From positions 2,259,845 through 2,323,844 of the forward strand of contig JAECYW010000012.1 of NCBI GenBank assembly GCA_023014335.1: DNA of 64,000 nucleotides. Reading direction: 5' to 3'. Origin of the DNA: Galerina marginata. Its lineage: Eukaryota; Basidiomycota; Agaricomycetes; Agaricales; Galerinaceae. Below are positions 21,653 to 33,853 of the stretch, piece after piece (the first letter of the stretch is position 1; the number at the start of each line of letters is the position of its first letter). The notes under the pieces were generated by a model. That model saw only the letters and a list, made by a program, of their open reading frames with translations, searched no databases and was not told where the DNA came from. The position numbers and the translations under genes were made by a program.

Positions 21653-23853
21653 TCCTGCACAATAAACAGGGCTTATGAACGAACCCCTCTTGTATTTTAT
21701 CGGCTAAAACACTCAACTTTGTGATGGGGTTATAATGGAATTTATGAACTGTTTATATTGTGTTTATACCTGAAAGAGAGTTGTATTTAAGAATGAGCCG
21801 GGCCAGAACTTGAAAGAGTCAGGTCAAATACCGGTAGCCTCCTACATTTCCACCATCTTCCAACCCAACTCCAAGTCATTTGCCAGCGTCAGCGTGAATA
21901 AGGCAAGACAAGGTCCCTGTACCAGGTAGCGTGAAAGATTCAAGTTGAGGGTTTGCTCTCAGCGAAGTGAACGCCCGTCATGCTTCCCGTCATGACAGAA
22001 CTCAGTTCGGTCAAATTTCCTCGAGTCTGGCTCTTTTGCAAAGCCGAAGCTCTTGCTGCCTATGCTCCTATAGCTGCATACGCAGAAGCATCGGCTATTA
22101 TATGGGCCATTGACCACGACCACCGGTTGAGATCGAAACCATTGAGATTCATCTCGTCGAATCACAAGCGGCGCAGGTTGTAGCTTGAAGAGGCAGCTGT
22201 ATTACTTGTTCCCAAATTGTTGTCACATTCCAGCTGCATGCAAAAACGTAGGCACATTTCGAAATTTGAGCTCGTGCGCCTGTGTTTGTGTAAACAACCC
22301 CGTTTTGGTAGCCCGAGGAGCCGTGCCCCTCGATAATGTTCTCTTTCGATAACCGACATGGGGGAATGTGGAGCAACTACTCCACCGCAACCACTAATGG
22401 AAGAGCCTAGGGTAGTTTAAGGGTTCTCGCACCACTTCCGCTACCAAAACCGGCTGTTTATGCAAACACAGGCGCACAAAGTGGAATATTGGAATGTGCC
22501 TAGGTTTTTGCATGCAGCTGTCATATGCATAAGGGCAGAGACCTTCGAACCCTGAAATTGTTAGCGCATCAGGAAAAACTTGGGGTATCTCGAACTAGAG
22601 GAGTAAACCGGGAGAGCCGAATTGCCAGATTTTCGGCCTCGGAACCAAAAAACTTGAATCCATAAAACAAAAGGTCAGGCCTCAGGGAAGACCAAGACTG
22701 AGAAGAGGATTAGAACTAGAGAAATACAAGAACAGATCAAATGACAGGAACAAATATCGATGAAAATCAGTGGCTCGAGGAAGAGAAGAAGCATGTTGAA
22801 GTACTTTACCAGTCTGGTGGGAGTCTGAACGGATGTTTGGAGATCTTCAATTGGAATTGCTGTTGGAATCGGCTCTAGCAGGGTTGTTTCCAACTCTAGA
22901 ATGATGAGAGTGCACAAATGAGTCTGACTCTGAGTCGTTGCGGAGAACGAAATTTTTTCAAGTGATCAGAGACTCGGAGTCGGGGTCATTCAACTTGAAG
23001 TTCAACCTCGTTCAACCGTTCGACTCATTGACAAATACTTGAGATGGAGAATTCAGAATCATTCCCAGTGTGGATACATCCACCCATTCTGGTTACCTCA
23101 GTGTTTACCACAGGCAAAGCCCGAGCCCCGTCTTTCCAATGACAGGAGACATTTCGAAATGCTCGACGAGGCCTGAATCTTCTTACCCCTGCTCTTTGTC
23201 GTCTTTTCCATATTCATGATGTCTTCAAGAAAGCTCTATGATATCCCGCTCACTCTTAACTGGGCTTGCCTTTAATTCGCTCGGTTCGAAGTCTCAGAAC
23301 AGCCGGAATTCATGCTTTCAGTTCCGTCCTATCACATACGGCTTTGACATTGACATGCTCTCGGGGTGCCCCTTTTACGGTGCTGGCCTGCCCAAGTATC
23401 TGAGAAAGCGGGTCTGCTTGAAATAAAATGACAGATCGTCGTGCGCAGCTCTCACGGGATCGGACTTCTGGACTCTCTATGAGCGAGAATCTCGATCAGC
23501 CTCTCTGGAGGAATTCAAAAGATACAGGAACACCCGAGGATGCTCTTTGGGGATTTGTGGAATCATAGGACTAAACTCATTTCTCTGTTCATTGGTTTAT
23601 AGATCGGCGCTTTTGCAGACCCTTGCTCTCAGTCCCACTGGCACTTTTTTCAAGGACCATTTTGGATGTAATACCACAAAGCGGAAGATTATTAAACCTA
23701 CGAAAGAGTCGATCGTCCCCATATAACTCGTCCGATCACATCTATCAAGAATGCCTCGCATGGTGGTGTTCTCATTCCACATTTGCGTTTACCCAAAATA
23801 CGGCGTCCAATGCGCTTCGTTGGCAAAACCACATGGATGCAGTTCTTTCTTTG
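21653..23853. other. Intergenic region with a fold-back element
   Basis: 2.2 kb between two plus-strand genes. Apart from the inverted repeat at 22231-22520 and a TATA element near its right end, I see no gene. Frames of 60-100 codons here overlap each other and look random. Confidence 0.5.
22231..22520. repeat. Fold-back (MITE-like) element with about 80-bp inverted arms
   Basis: The left arm, 22231-22311, begins CAGCTGCATGCAAAAAC and ends GTTTTGGTAG. The right arm, 22441-22520, is its near-complement, starting CTACCAAAAC and ending GTTTTTGCATGCAGCTG. The arms share GTGCGCCTGTGTTTG and TAGGCACATT with a few mismatches. The 129-bp centre holds a small hairpin (GTGGAG..CTCCAC). No coding capacity and no clear target-site duplication, so it is non-autonomous at best. 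Confidence 0.8.
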
Positions 23854-23854
23854 C

Positions 23855-23861
23855 TATAAAA
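23855..23861 (+). promoter_or_regulatory. TATA box of the subtilase gene
   Basis: TATAAAA about 53 bases before the ATG at 23914, a plausible core promoter spacing with a short leader. Confidence 0.5.
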
Positions 23862-23913
23862 ACGGCCACACTCTATAGTTCTGTTACTCCATTCCAAGCA
23901 CAGTTCTCCTACT

Positions 23914-26900
23914 ATGAGGACCACTCTGTTTTGGAGTTTTCTCTCTCTGTTTCTCGGCACAGTTTCCGTGTTTGGTGTCTTCCCGATTTCAAACGTCGAA
24001 AGGGTTTCCAAGCTTCCGATCGTGCCGAATAAATTCATCATTGAGGTCGATTCATTGTCTGATATTCCAACCAAACGGTCATTCTCCCGTGTACGATATC
24101 AATTAACTTTCCTCGTTTTCTTCCCTGACAAGAAATTCAATAGTCCTTGGATGCTGTTTATGCCTTGCTTACAGAGAGATCAGTGGGATTCGACGTCACG
24201 AAAGAATTCAATTCGGCTGGGCTATTTGTCGGTGCTGCATTGACAGTTCAAGTTTGCATTTGAATACCCAAACATGATGAATATCTACTCAGCGACTTTA
24301 TCCAGACACCTCAGGTGATTAAATAATTGTACTGACTGCACGAAAGCGAACATAGTTTCTCCAGGATGCTGAGGCCATAGCCAATGTGCCAGGCGTAAAG
24401 GCGATACGCCCGGTCGTGCGGTTCAGCCAGCCAAGGCTCGTGACCCACGACAAGATGCTCCTCCACGGATAATTTAACACTTGCTCTTATAGGCCCATCA
24501 ACTCGCACGTTGTCACAGGTCCAAATGATGCTAGACTTCCGCCAGATGGCGAGTCGACGCATATCCTCACCGTAAGCTAGTTTCTACAGTCACTTTTCCT
24601 GTGAATTCATTAGCTACTTTCTGCAGGGAGTCGATAAATTACATGCACAGGGAATTATTGGAACCAGCGTCAAGGTCGGGATGTAAGTTGTGGGCAGACT
24701 TTAATAAAACTCGTGAATTGATCATCTTTCTGTATTTAGCATTGACACTGGTATTGATTACACACATCCATCTCTCGGAGGGGCGATTGGCCCTGGTCAT
24801 AAAGTTATCGGAGGGTTTGACTTTGTCGGAGATGCTTACGATGGTCTGTAAATTTGCCCTCTAAACAATACCTAGTCTAATCCCGCTTATTAGGCACGAA
24901 TACGCCTGTCCCAGATAATGATCCTCTTGACCAGTGTAACGGTGGGTTCTACTTGACTAGTAGAAAAGCAAACCCCTAATGCACCCTCACTCAAGGACAC
25001 GGAACTCATGTCGCCGTACGTATTACAACAACGATAAAAACGATCATCCGTCGATTTATGAATGTCTAGGGCATCCTCGGTGCCGACCCAGGAAATCCTT
25101 TCAACATAAGCGGGGTGGCCTTCGGCGCGTCTCTCACCTCGTACAGAGTATTTGGCTGTGCAGCGGATGGCGGTGTTACCGATGACAGTTCGTCTTCTCC
25201 CATTCCATATCCATATCGTCGGTCCTCTGATCGTAGAAAATTAGTTCTAGTCGAGGCACTCCTCCGAGGTGTTAGCGATGGGCAAGATATCCTCACTCTT
25301 TCAATAGGCGGAGCCAATGGCTGGACTGAGGACACCGCCGCTGTCGTTGCGAGTCGGATCGCTGCTGCAGGCAAGATTGTTACCATTGCCGCTGGAAATG
25401 ACGTGTGTTGAATTAAATATTACATCTACCTTATGGCTCAATGGACTTCTCTTTTCAGGGTTCTTTTGGCTCTTGGTTCACATCTAGTCCAGGAAATAGT
25501 ATCAATGCTATCTCTGCAGCCAGCCTAGACAAGTCAGGACTTTATTTATTTAATGACCATACTTCAACTTAGCTTTCTAATCCAGTACCGTTATTCCTGT
25601 GCAAAATGCGACAGTACATGGCGTTCAGCATGCTCCCATCACATACTTCGACCTCTTTCCCGTTCCTGTTACAGCCACGCTTCCAATTTTTGCCACGTCT
25701 AATGACACGACCGTTGTCGACGACGCTTGCAACCCTCTTCCTGATACCACGCCTGACTTGTCCGGTTTTTTGGTTGTCGTTCGCCGTGGTACCTGCACCT
25801 TTGTTCAAAAATTATCTAATATTGCGGCGAAAGGTGGAGATGTTATGCTGGTCTATAAGTTTGTCATTTTTTTTTCTCATCCATTCCCTGAGCCTAACTC
25901 TACGTGTCTGGCAGTAATGTACCTGGACTCGCGTCACTGGATTTTGGCAATTTTACTGCAGTCCTCATTCAAGCGGCTGACGGTGAATTTGTAAGTCAAT
26001 CGCAATTAACTCTGGGCCGTTCTGGAAGGACTGAAGCCTCAGGTAGCTCGTACAACAATTTGCCGCCGGGATTGCTGTCTCAATTTCCTTCCCTCAAACT
26101 GGAGCTGCCTCGCAATTCCAGGATCCTACAGGAGGCCTAATTTCCTCATTCACAAGGTATTTTTGTATTTTCCCTTCCAGGCATGAAGTTATATATTTAG
26201 TTAGTTATGGTCCGACCAATGACATGTTCTTCAAACCAGCTATTGCCGCACCCGGAGGCAACATTCTTTCGACATTCCCCGTACCTCTCGGCTCTTTTCA
26301 GCTCGATTCGGGGACGTCTATGGCTACCCCTTTCATGGCTGGGGTCTCTGCACTGCTACTCAGCGTAAAAGGAAAATCACAAGCCGTCACCTCTTCTGCG
26401 CGTACTTTGTTCCAAACAACCGCACAGATGATTGGTTCAAGCAAAACGGATGGTGACCCTCTGCAGACACTGACGCAACAAGGAGCCGGTTTGGTCAACG
26501 CCTTCAACGCTATCCACACCACGACAATCGTTTCTCCGGGAGAGTTGCTTTTGAATGATACGGCGAACTTCAAGCCAGTGTAAGTAGGTTCCTACTATAC
26601 CGTCATTTCGCTTATTCTTGATATTTGTGATATAGTCAAACATTCACTGTCAAGAATACCGGAACGACTCCGAAAACATTCAAACTTTCCCATATTCCTG
26701 CCGGGACTGCTTTGACTATACAAGCTGTGCGTATAGTATAGGCTCTTAACATAACCGTTTTTCAAAACTCTGTATTTTAGGGTACAATCTTTCCATCTGA
26801 TGGTCCAGTCCCATTATCTTCCACTGCCGCATCGGTATCCCTCTTCCCATCCAAATTCACCCTCTTCCCAGGTCAAACCCAAACAGTCATCGCCACCTTC

Positions 26901-27688
26901 AAGCTTCCTACCAGCCTGGACCCGAGCACCTTCCCCGTCTTCTCCGGTTTTATTCAGGTAGCAGGTCCTTCGGTTGCAGATACAGCCCATGTCAGCTACC
27001 TTGGCTTGCAAGGCAGTTTGAAGACTGTGCAAGTCCTAGACGACACTGACGTGTTCTTCGGCGTTCCTCTTCCAACTTTGTTGGATTCTGCTGGAAATGT
27101 GCAGACTGGCCCCATTAACTACACTTTCATCAACGGAGATGTGCCGACAATTCTGTTGAGGTGTGTGCTTCTATTCCTAAAATTATGTCAACCTCTGGGT
27201 AAATGACAATCCTACGAACATTGCAGATTGGCCTTCGGAACACCGATCTTCCGTGCTGACCTCGTCAGTTCTAACATCAACTTTAAACCAACCATAAACA
27301 CCCGTGCTTTCGGTGGCTCAACACCTTTCTTCACCTTCCCTCATTCCCATAATGGCGGCACCTTTGCTCAGGTCAAGATTCTAGGACCACTGGTGGAGAT
27401 TGACTTTATATCGCGAAATGACGATGTCTGTTCTTCCTCTCCCTCATCGCTTTGCTCTGCTTGCTTAATATTTTAATATTTGACGCGTGACAGGACACCA
27501 GCCCCACTGGTGTAGGGTTTACCACTCTCACAGAGGATACGCCCTCCTTCGCCAATGGCACAACCATTCCAAACGGCATGTATCGGGTGCTTATACGGGC
27601 GTTAAAGGTTACTGGTGATCCTACAAGGGAGGAAGACTACGAATCCTGGCTGAGCCCTGTTGTGGGTGTTCAGGTTCCACCTTCCTGA
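23914..27688 (+). CDS. Secreted subtilisin-like serine protease (S8, PA insertion)
   Basis: Nineteen exons with closing phases encode 898 residues. A signal peptide (MRTTLFWSFLSLFLGTVSVFG) leads into an inhibitor-like propeptide. The catalytic triad is Asp161 in IIDTGIDYTHPSLGG, His211 in GHGTHVA and Ser524 in SGTSMATPFMAGV, with Asn307 in IAAGND as a likely oxyanion residue. A protease-associated insertion lies between His and Ser (about 330-440, with RRGTCTFVQKL). A beta-rich Fn3-like C-terminal region follows, typical of fungal minor extracellular proteases. Short exons around the catalytic residues are confirmed by phase. The intron at 25188-25244 is 57 nt without an in-frame stop, so retention would add 19 residues between TDD and ILVEALL. 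Expected role: extracellular protein degradation. All catalytic residues are present, so it is probably active. Confidence 0.93.
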
Positions 27689-30600
27689 ATGAACGAGATA
27701 GTATGCTACTTAGTCAATAAATCGGAAGAAAGAAATGTAAATATATTTCGAGGAATCTTACCATTGTGATTCTGATCTTTTCCAATCTGCTGGACATCTC
27801 GCCCGTCCCAGCCGAAACCTTCCAGATATCATTCACGCGTCTCAAATTTAAATCCCTTAGCCTCGGGGCCAGGATCATCATTGCAGTTGTTCGTCAAATT
27901 CTTGTCCAGGGAACTCCTTGAACCATTTTATTTTTTTTATTTTATTCCATGAACTCCCGCCTTGTGGCTGAGCCATATGGTAAGGTAGCTACATACCGTT
28001 GTTCACTCCTTGAACCTGATACGCTTTTCCCACTGGAAGGCACTCCGCTCATCTGAATTTCAACAGGAGGCAACGCAAAGTGGACTGGTAACGGACTCGG
28101 CGAAGGAAATTATGGCATGTATTTTTGCTTATGCCCTGGTGTTTCCTCTTGGTCGTCCTTGAGCCACGCAAGCGTGTTGGGTATACCTTGATTTATACAT
28201 CAAGCCTTTCCAACTTTATCTGCCACTTAGTTTTTCTTTTATGTACAAATTTAAAAATCTGAGCCACCGATTTCGTACTCTACCATTCAATATTTGCAGT
28301 GCGTATAACTCCGGATCAGTTATTGGGAGTTGGAAATGCGTCGAAAGACAATCACAAGGGTTAACAAGGCATGAGAAACATCAATTAGGCGTCTGCAGTG
28401 ATCTGGGATAATAAATCCCATTGACGAATTAACTCGAGCTGTATGGGCTTGGGGCCTGAAATAACCCCCAAACCGCCCTTAGAGTCGAAATCGTCATTCG
28501 CGCTGGACGCCTAGAATAGTATGCCTGCCAACACTTGTGGTTAACTCTTCACTTCGCCATTTCAGAACCCAGCTATCAATGAAGTGTGATAGTAGTGAAA
28601 GTGGTAAGAAACGGGGCTGAGTAGAGAATTGAAGAAGGAGTGGATGTGTTAATTTAAACTAGCGCACACGCCGAAGCCTTACTAGCCGATATGCAACATA
28701 TCTGGGGTGGGTTGGTTGATAATTCCAGCGACTATCACAAACGGCAACCAGATAACGCTGGACGGGAACCACGACGTGGCGCTGCCGAACATACACTCGA
28801 CTTCTGAGCACTGAAGGGAGAGGATACGAAAGGAAAGGGAAGAGGAAATTCGAGCCGACGGAGAAGTAATAAAAGAAAGAAATGGAGTACGCAGCGTGGT
28901 TGTTGAGAATTTTTTGGTGTCCTAACGACACGTAGAGATTCTGCCGATGAACAAAGAACCCCTGAGTAAAGATGAGTAGAAGGATACAAAGCTTACATTT
29001 TAGCTGGTCTAAGCTCCTGATATAAGTGATGTCGATTTCTTCAACTGTCGGTGATCTCGAGTTTTCACTGGTGAACACTCCAAACGCTGTCGCAGCACTG
29101 AAACCTTTGAAGCGTTCTTGGGACCTTGGGTCTGCCGTTCGGGGAAGGAATCGAGGAACCATCTCTCCCGTGAAACTACACGGGATTTTGACCGGGAAAG
29201 GAGCGCACAGAAGGGGAATGTGGAAACCCTCTCATTTCGAGGGTCGATGCCGAACACAAGTACTAATAGCTTTTGATCAGACTTGTTTAATATAGCTCCT
29301 TACAAGCCAAAAATAACGTACACACCGCAGCTCAGGAGGACAGGCCGGGCTTCCGATAGTATGTAGATACCGAGTATACCCGTGTCATGTTTTGGATTTC
29401 AATCAATCAGTCCGCAGCAGTTTGAGGGCGTGCCAAAAGTTAAAGCCAAAGGGGTGGGATGTTGTTGCCAATTGCAAGTTCGATGGTGCCGACGTCGAGC
29501 GGCTAAAATGTGCTTGCAATATCCGCTTCGAAGCATCGTGAAATGTCGATTGTCGAAGCCATGGTCTGCAGACTCAGGGTATGTGAGGTGATCAATCGAA
29601 TAAGAAGAAGGAGGAAGGAGGAAAATGCCTCAGCCTTGAGTGCTGAGCCAATGCATGGATATCGGGCGCCTCGTCAATGAAAGTGAACGGCCTCGGATCC
29701 CAGATGAATTGAATACCTCGGAGTTCGACCAACGGCTTAATTTCGCTCTAGGTCGGAGTTGATCTGAGACGAGCGTTTCCCCGTGGCTTCAAGATCATAG
29801 ATGAGCGCGCAGTTTTGTAACATATAACCTACCGAGATTGATCAGCCTACGCGCCAAACACCGGGAAGGTTCCTGGACTAAATTAAGGATGGTAGTTGGT
29901 TGCAAGCAAAGGCCGTGCTGGAAGCTCTTAACATCGTACTCGCCGTTATTAATACCGTTCGCGATGCTCGACGTTCGTTGGGGAAATCGTCGCAGCCGAC
30001 TCGCACCAGTGACTCGGAGAGTCGAAATTGACGTTGATGTCTATTGGATGTTTAGCTTTTAAGGACGACCCTTCATTTCCACCAAACGCCATCCTTGCGC
30101 AGGTTGGTCCCTGTAAATCCAGAATTAAGAGCATCGAGGTCGCGATGAATGATCAATGAGCGGATAAGGCTTAGGTTTATTGCCGAAAGCGAAAGCTCGA
30201 GGAGTATATTACGTCAACATGACGATCGGATGCAAACCTCGGCATCAATGGCCGAATTGCGTAGGCATCATCTGTCATCCGGGAGCGCCACGGACTCTTC
30301 AACCGATTGGCCTCTGATCTCGACGACCACAGTCGTGTTGAACTTTCGGAATCGTTGCTATTGAATGGCAAGTACCGTGATTTTTGAGCGGCTGGCTTTG
30401 TCATTTCTTACTGACAAAAAAGGGGTTACTGTAAAGTAGCCTGCAGCTTGAACCAAGAGACGTTAGGTTCAAAGATATACGACGTCAAAGAACCAACCAT
30501 TTCTTTCATACGCGACGAGCATCGGACGCGTAGCACTTCGCCGGGCTGCACTTTTAATATTCGTTCGTCCATTTTCGGTCCAACATCTCCTTCTGACCTA

Positions 30601-31339
30601 CAATCTGATTGGTTTAGGTCGAGAAGCAACATCGAATAACAACGTTGTTCAACGACCAGCGATCCACCCGTCCATCAGTTCATTGTCAACTTTGGAATCA
30701 CGTTCTCGCCTTCTCCAAACATATTTCAGTTTCTGCACAACCGAACGAACTACGACAGTACTACGACGTCAAGCATTCCTCCCCACTACGCCACCCACCA
30801 CAATACAATCCACGGATCCCAACGGTGAACATACCCCAACATCCGTCTCTGGAAACGGAGATCCTTGTCCTGCTCCGCAGCCAACACCAACACACGTTAA
30901 GCCTCACCTCCACCTGACGGCCGCACGCGGCACCTCACGATAACAACCCAATTAGCTCCTCATCGCCCACGCTATAAATAGCCACTGCCTCACTTAATAA
31001 CACTTCTAATTGTGGCCTGGTGCACTGCCCTCCCACTGACACGATTTATTATCAGAGCACCAACTCGGGGACGATTTTGGGTCCAGCAGACCCACGCTGA
31101 ACTTGAATTGGGGATCATAGTGCGAAACTTCTTTCCTTACCTTTGGGCGTGCGGCTTCTGACACTTTGTCACCCTTCTAGCTTCTAGCTTCACTTTGGTA
31201 GCGTCGCTCAAGAGCTCTCAGCTCTTCTGGCTCTTTTCTGACTGCCACCTCAGTCGACCATCACGACCGGAAAGTGGACCAGAGCGAGTTCGACGAGCAC
31301 GATCAAGACTTAACGACTTTTATCTTACTACTTAGAACA
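27689..31339. other. Gene-poor 3.65 kb
   Basis: No gene supported. Frames up to 167 codons (minus strand near 28659-29162) show no domain and no splice-consistent extension. An AATAAA-like signal near 27716 fits the subtilase 3' end. The right end holds the promoter of the gene at 31340. Confidence 0.45.
30973..30980 (+). promoter_or_regulatory. TATA-like element upstream of the membrane-protein gene
   Basis: TATAAATA within GCTATAAATAGCC, about 360 bases before the ATG at 31340. Likely but unproven core promoter; a long leader would be implied. Confidence 0.4.
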
Positions 31340-32749
31340 ATGACTTCTCCGGCGACATCAGTACCATCGACTCCCTCGACGACTTCACCCCTCCCCTCGG
31401 CCCCTTCCCTCACGTTCCCGACAGCTCCAGTCTCGACTTTTGTTCCCGGGCAGCCTGGCAATAATGGCAATCCAAATAACATTACCAACACCACCAATTC
31501 GATTGCAACCTCTGCGTCTCTATACCGTACGTGTATTTTCTAGTAGCCACTCATTCATGCATTTGCTCGCCTCCCCACCCCAACCCTATCCCAGAAAACC
31601 CATCTGACCTAATTTGAACTACCAGTGTACACCTTCCTAGCCACTCTCGTGCTCCTCCTCTCCGTCTCCGCCGCCATCGTCATCCGCTCCTTCATCCTGC
31701 GCCGGCGGCACAGGCTGATGATGGAAGAAGCCATCCGGAACGGAACGTGGGTCCCACCAGCGCCCCCCACACGTCCAGTGCGGGTGGATCTGAGCAAGAA
31801 GCCGGTGCTCTGGGAAGCGTACATCGATGGGAAGGGCGACTTGGTGGGGCATCCCGCGGGAGGAGCAGCTGGAACAGGCGACGGGAAACAGATTACTGAC
31901 GTGTGGAGGTTGGAAAACTCCAAGGACTGGGATATGATCAAGCCGTTTGCTGCTGCTTATTTGTCACCAGAGGAGAAGGCATCCTCGACCGCGACGGCTG
32001 AACCGACGTCTTCACCTGGGACTCCAGCCATACCTGGATTGGCTATGATTCCATCTGTGGGGAGCCTGCGCAGTGCTAATCTTGCAGCAGTCACTGGAGC
32101 ACAAACCGACATCGAGGCTGCCAATCCTGCCGTAACCGCTGCCACACCTCCGAGCACGACTCGGTCACGACATCGGGCCCTCTTCTCGCGAGCTTTGAAC
32201 GTGTTAAACCCGACACCTGGCCCGACATCGCCGTTACCCGCACCAGCCTCTGGCACCAATGCCAATTCGGCGGACTCGGGTAATCCTGATACAGGGATGT
32301 CGGAGGTGAAAGGCCCTCAAGTGATGCGCGTTGCAGTCTTGATCGCCATGCCCTCGCAGCCTCCGGGAAGGGCGAACGGATCCATGTCGTCCTCTGTAAT
32401 TTCAGGCTCGACGATCGCCTCGACCTCGCGCACGAATTCTGGTTCTAGCTCGTCAACGCCTCCGCCTACGAATCCAACGCCCGCACTATCACAGCCTGTC
32501 ACAGCGCACCCGTTAGAGCACTCGATGACGCATCCATCGCATTCCCACTCCCATTCGTCCACACTAGACGACGATGAGCACCCGCTGCCCCATCTCGAGA
32601 TGGGCGTGGCGGACATTCTCGTCGTTCCCTCCGATCACGCGACCGGGGATCCCTCCCACGGCGCGGGCCTCGGCGGTAAGAAAAGGGCGGCACAGCGGGG
32701 CAGCCTAGGAAGCATGGCGACGGGGATGAGCGACGCGAGCGAGGTGTAG
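31340..32749 (+). CDS. Single-pass membrane protein of unknown function
   Basis: Two exons (31340-31526 and 31626-32749) give 436 residues. The N-terminal 60 residues are Ser/Thr/Pro-rich with several Asn-Xaa-Thr/Ser sites (NNITNTTNS), consistent with an extracellular glycosylated stub. A helix follows at about 62-83 (LYTFLATLVLLLSVSAAIVI), then the stop-transfer RSFILRRRHR. The proximal cytoplasmic part looks conserved (RPVRVDLSKKPVLWEAYI, then WDMIKPFAAAYL). The rest is Ser/Pro/Thr-rich and His-rich (HPSHSHSHSS), ending in a basic segment. The start was taken at 31340 because it gives the short luminal stub; an upstream in-frame ATG at 31274 exists. I do not recognise a named family. It differs from the PPxY proteins at 7.9-16.6 kb. 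Confidence 0.75.
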
Positions 32750-33853
32750 TTGTACATTATCCTTTATATTCAAAGTACGGGACTCTTCTCTTGTAACTTT
32801 TTTAGGCCCACCATTTTTTTTTCCTGTGTTTTTCTTGCACTTGGATTGTATATACATACTTACATACATTCATCAAAGACTCCTGTACTCTACGACCGTG
32901 TAGCGGGGTACTTGCATATGCATCTCTTGACACAGATCTGGAGGCCTTCTCGAAGAGGGTGCCTTTAGGAGCCCTCGCTGGCAAGTCCTGCCTTAATTAG
33001 ATGAAAGGGCTTGTCTGCTCTACTAAAGTCTCTTGGCCTATAGCTAATGGCTCCGTTCTACAGTTTCCGAGGCTCGCCTCGGCAGAAGACTCTAATATCG
33101 CAATTGATGCGCAGAAGGACCTATCGTTTGTACTTACAGGAAAAAAAGCTGCTCGGGGTTTGATACCTAAATTTAACCTCGGTTTTGATTGGGTTTTGAG
33201 TGACCAGGTTTTAGATTTTCCTATGACTCAGTGATATTTTACCTTATGCATGTAGTCACCTCTGGCAAATGAACGAAATATACTAGTATCAGGCAGGCGA
33301 ACAAATTGCTGCTTTTCAGCTGAACGGAATGTATGACGTCCAAATGACGTCGGTTCCTGAGGCTTGAGGCCTGAGGAGTCGAACGGTCAAAGGTGTTGAC
33401 TGGGACCCACAACTGACGTCAGAGGAACTTAGACTAGAAGTGTATAGCGTGCCTACTGGAGAAAATCTGCTGCCAGCAAAAAAATAGTCCAGTTACGCAA
33501 TTTATTCGTCGAAGCTTTAGATAAGTCGGAAGGCCGTGCATTATAGATCTGGATGGCGTCAGCTCATTTACAGGCCTGCAGGATGGTGCGTTCCACCTCT
33601 TGTCGTAAATCATAATGGCAGCAGGGGATTACAATCAACCAGTACTGGAAGCGGTTAGTCAGTAGTCGAGGCATAATGGGCGGGTTAACCAAAAATGTAG
33701 TCTAACAATCTGTAAAGAGTGAGCATAGAAGCTAGAGAACTACTATTATTATTAAACTGGAGACCTAGTATTGAGTACAATTGCTATTCTATCAAACTTA
33801 TAGGACCTGACGATAATTCCTCCCTAATATTCACAAAACAACAAGTTCTTGAA
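32750..33853. other. Convergent intergenic region with three TGACGTC sites
   Basis: 1.1 kb between two converging genes. TGACGTC occurs at 33334-33340, 33345-33351 and 33414-33420 (the last a full TGACGTCA palindrome), matching the ATF/CREB-type bZIP core. No gene seen. Confidence 0.45.

Noticed and set aside
22540..22560. GGGTTCGAAGG on the minus strand, resembling a tRNA B box
   Set aside because: No matching A box, acceptor stem or anticodon arm around it.
25188..25244. Continuous reading through this segment as coding sequence
   Set aside because: GT-AG borders, usual intron length and a much better family alignment when removed (VTDD joined to ILVEALLRG).
28659..29162. Minus-strand 167-codon frame
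   Set aside because: No domain, odd composition, and no splice-consistent extension on either side.
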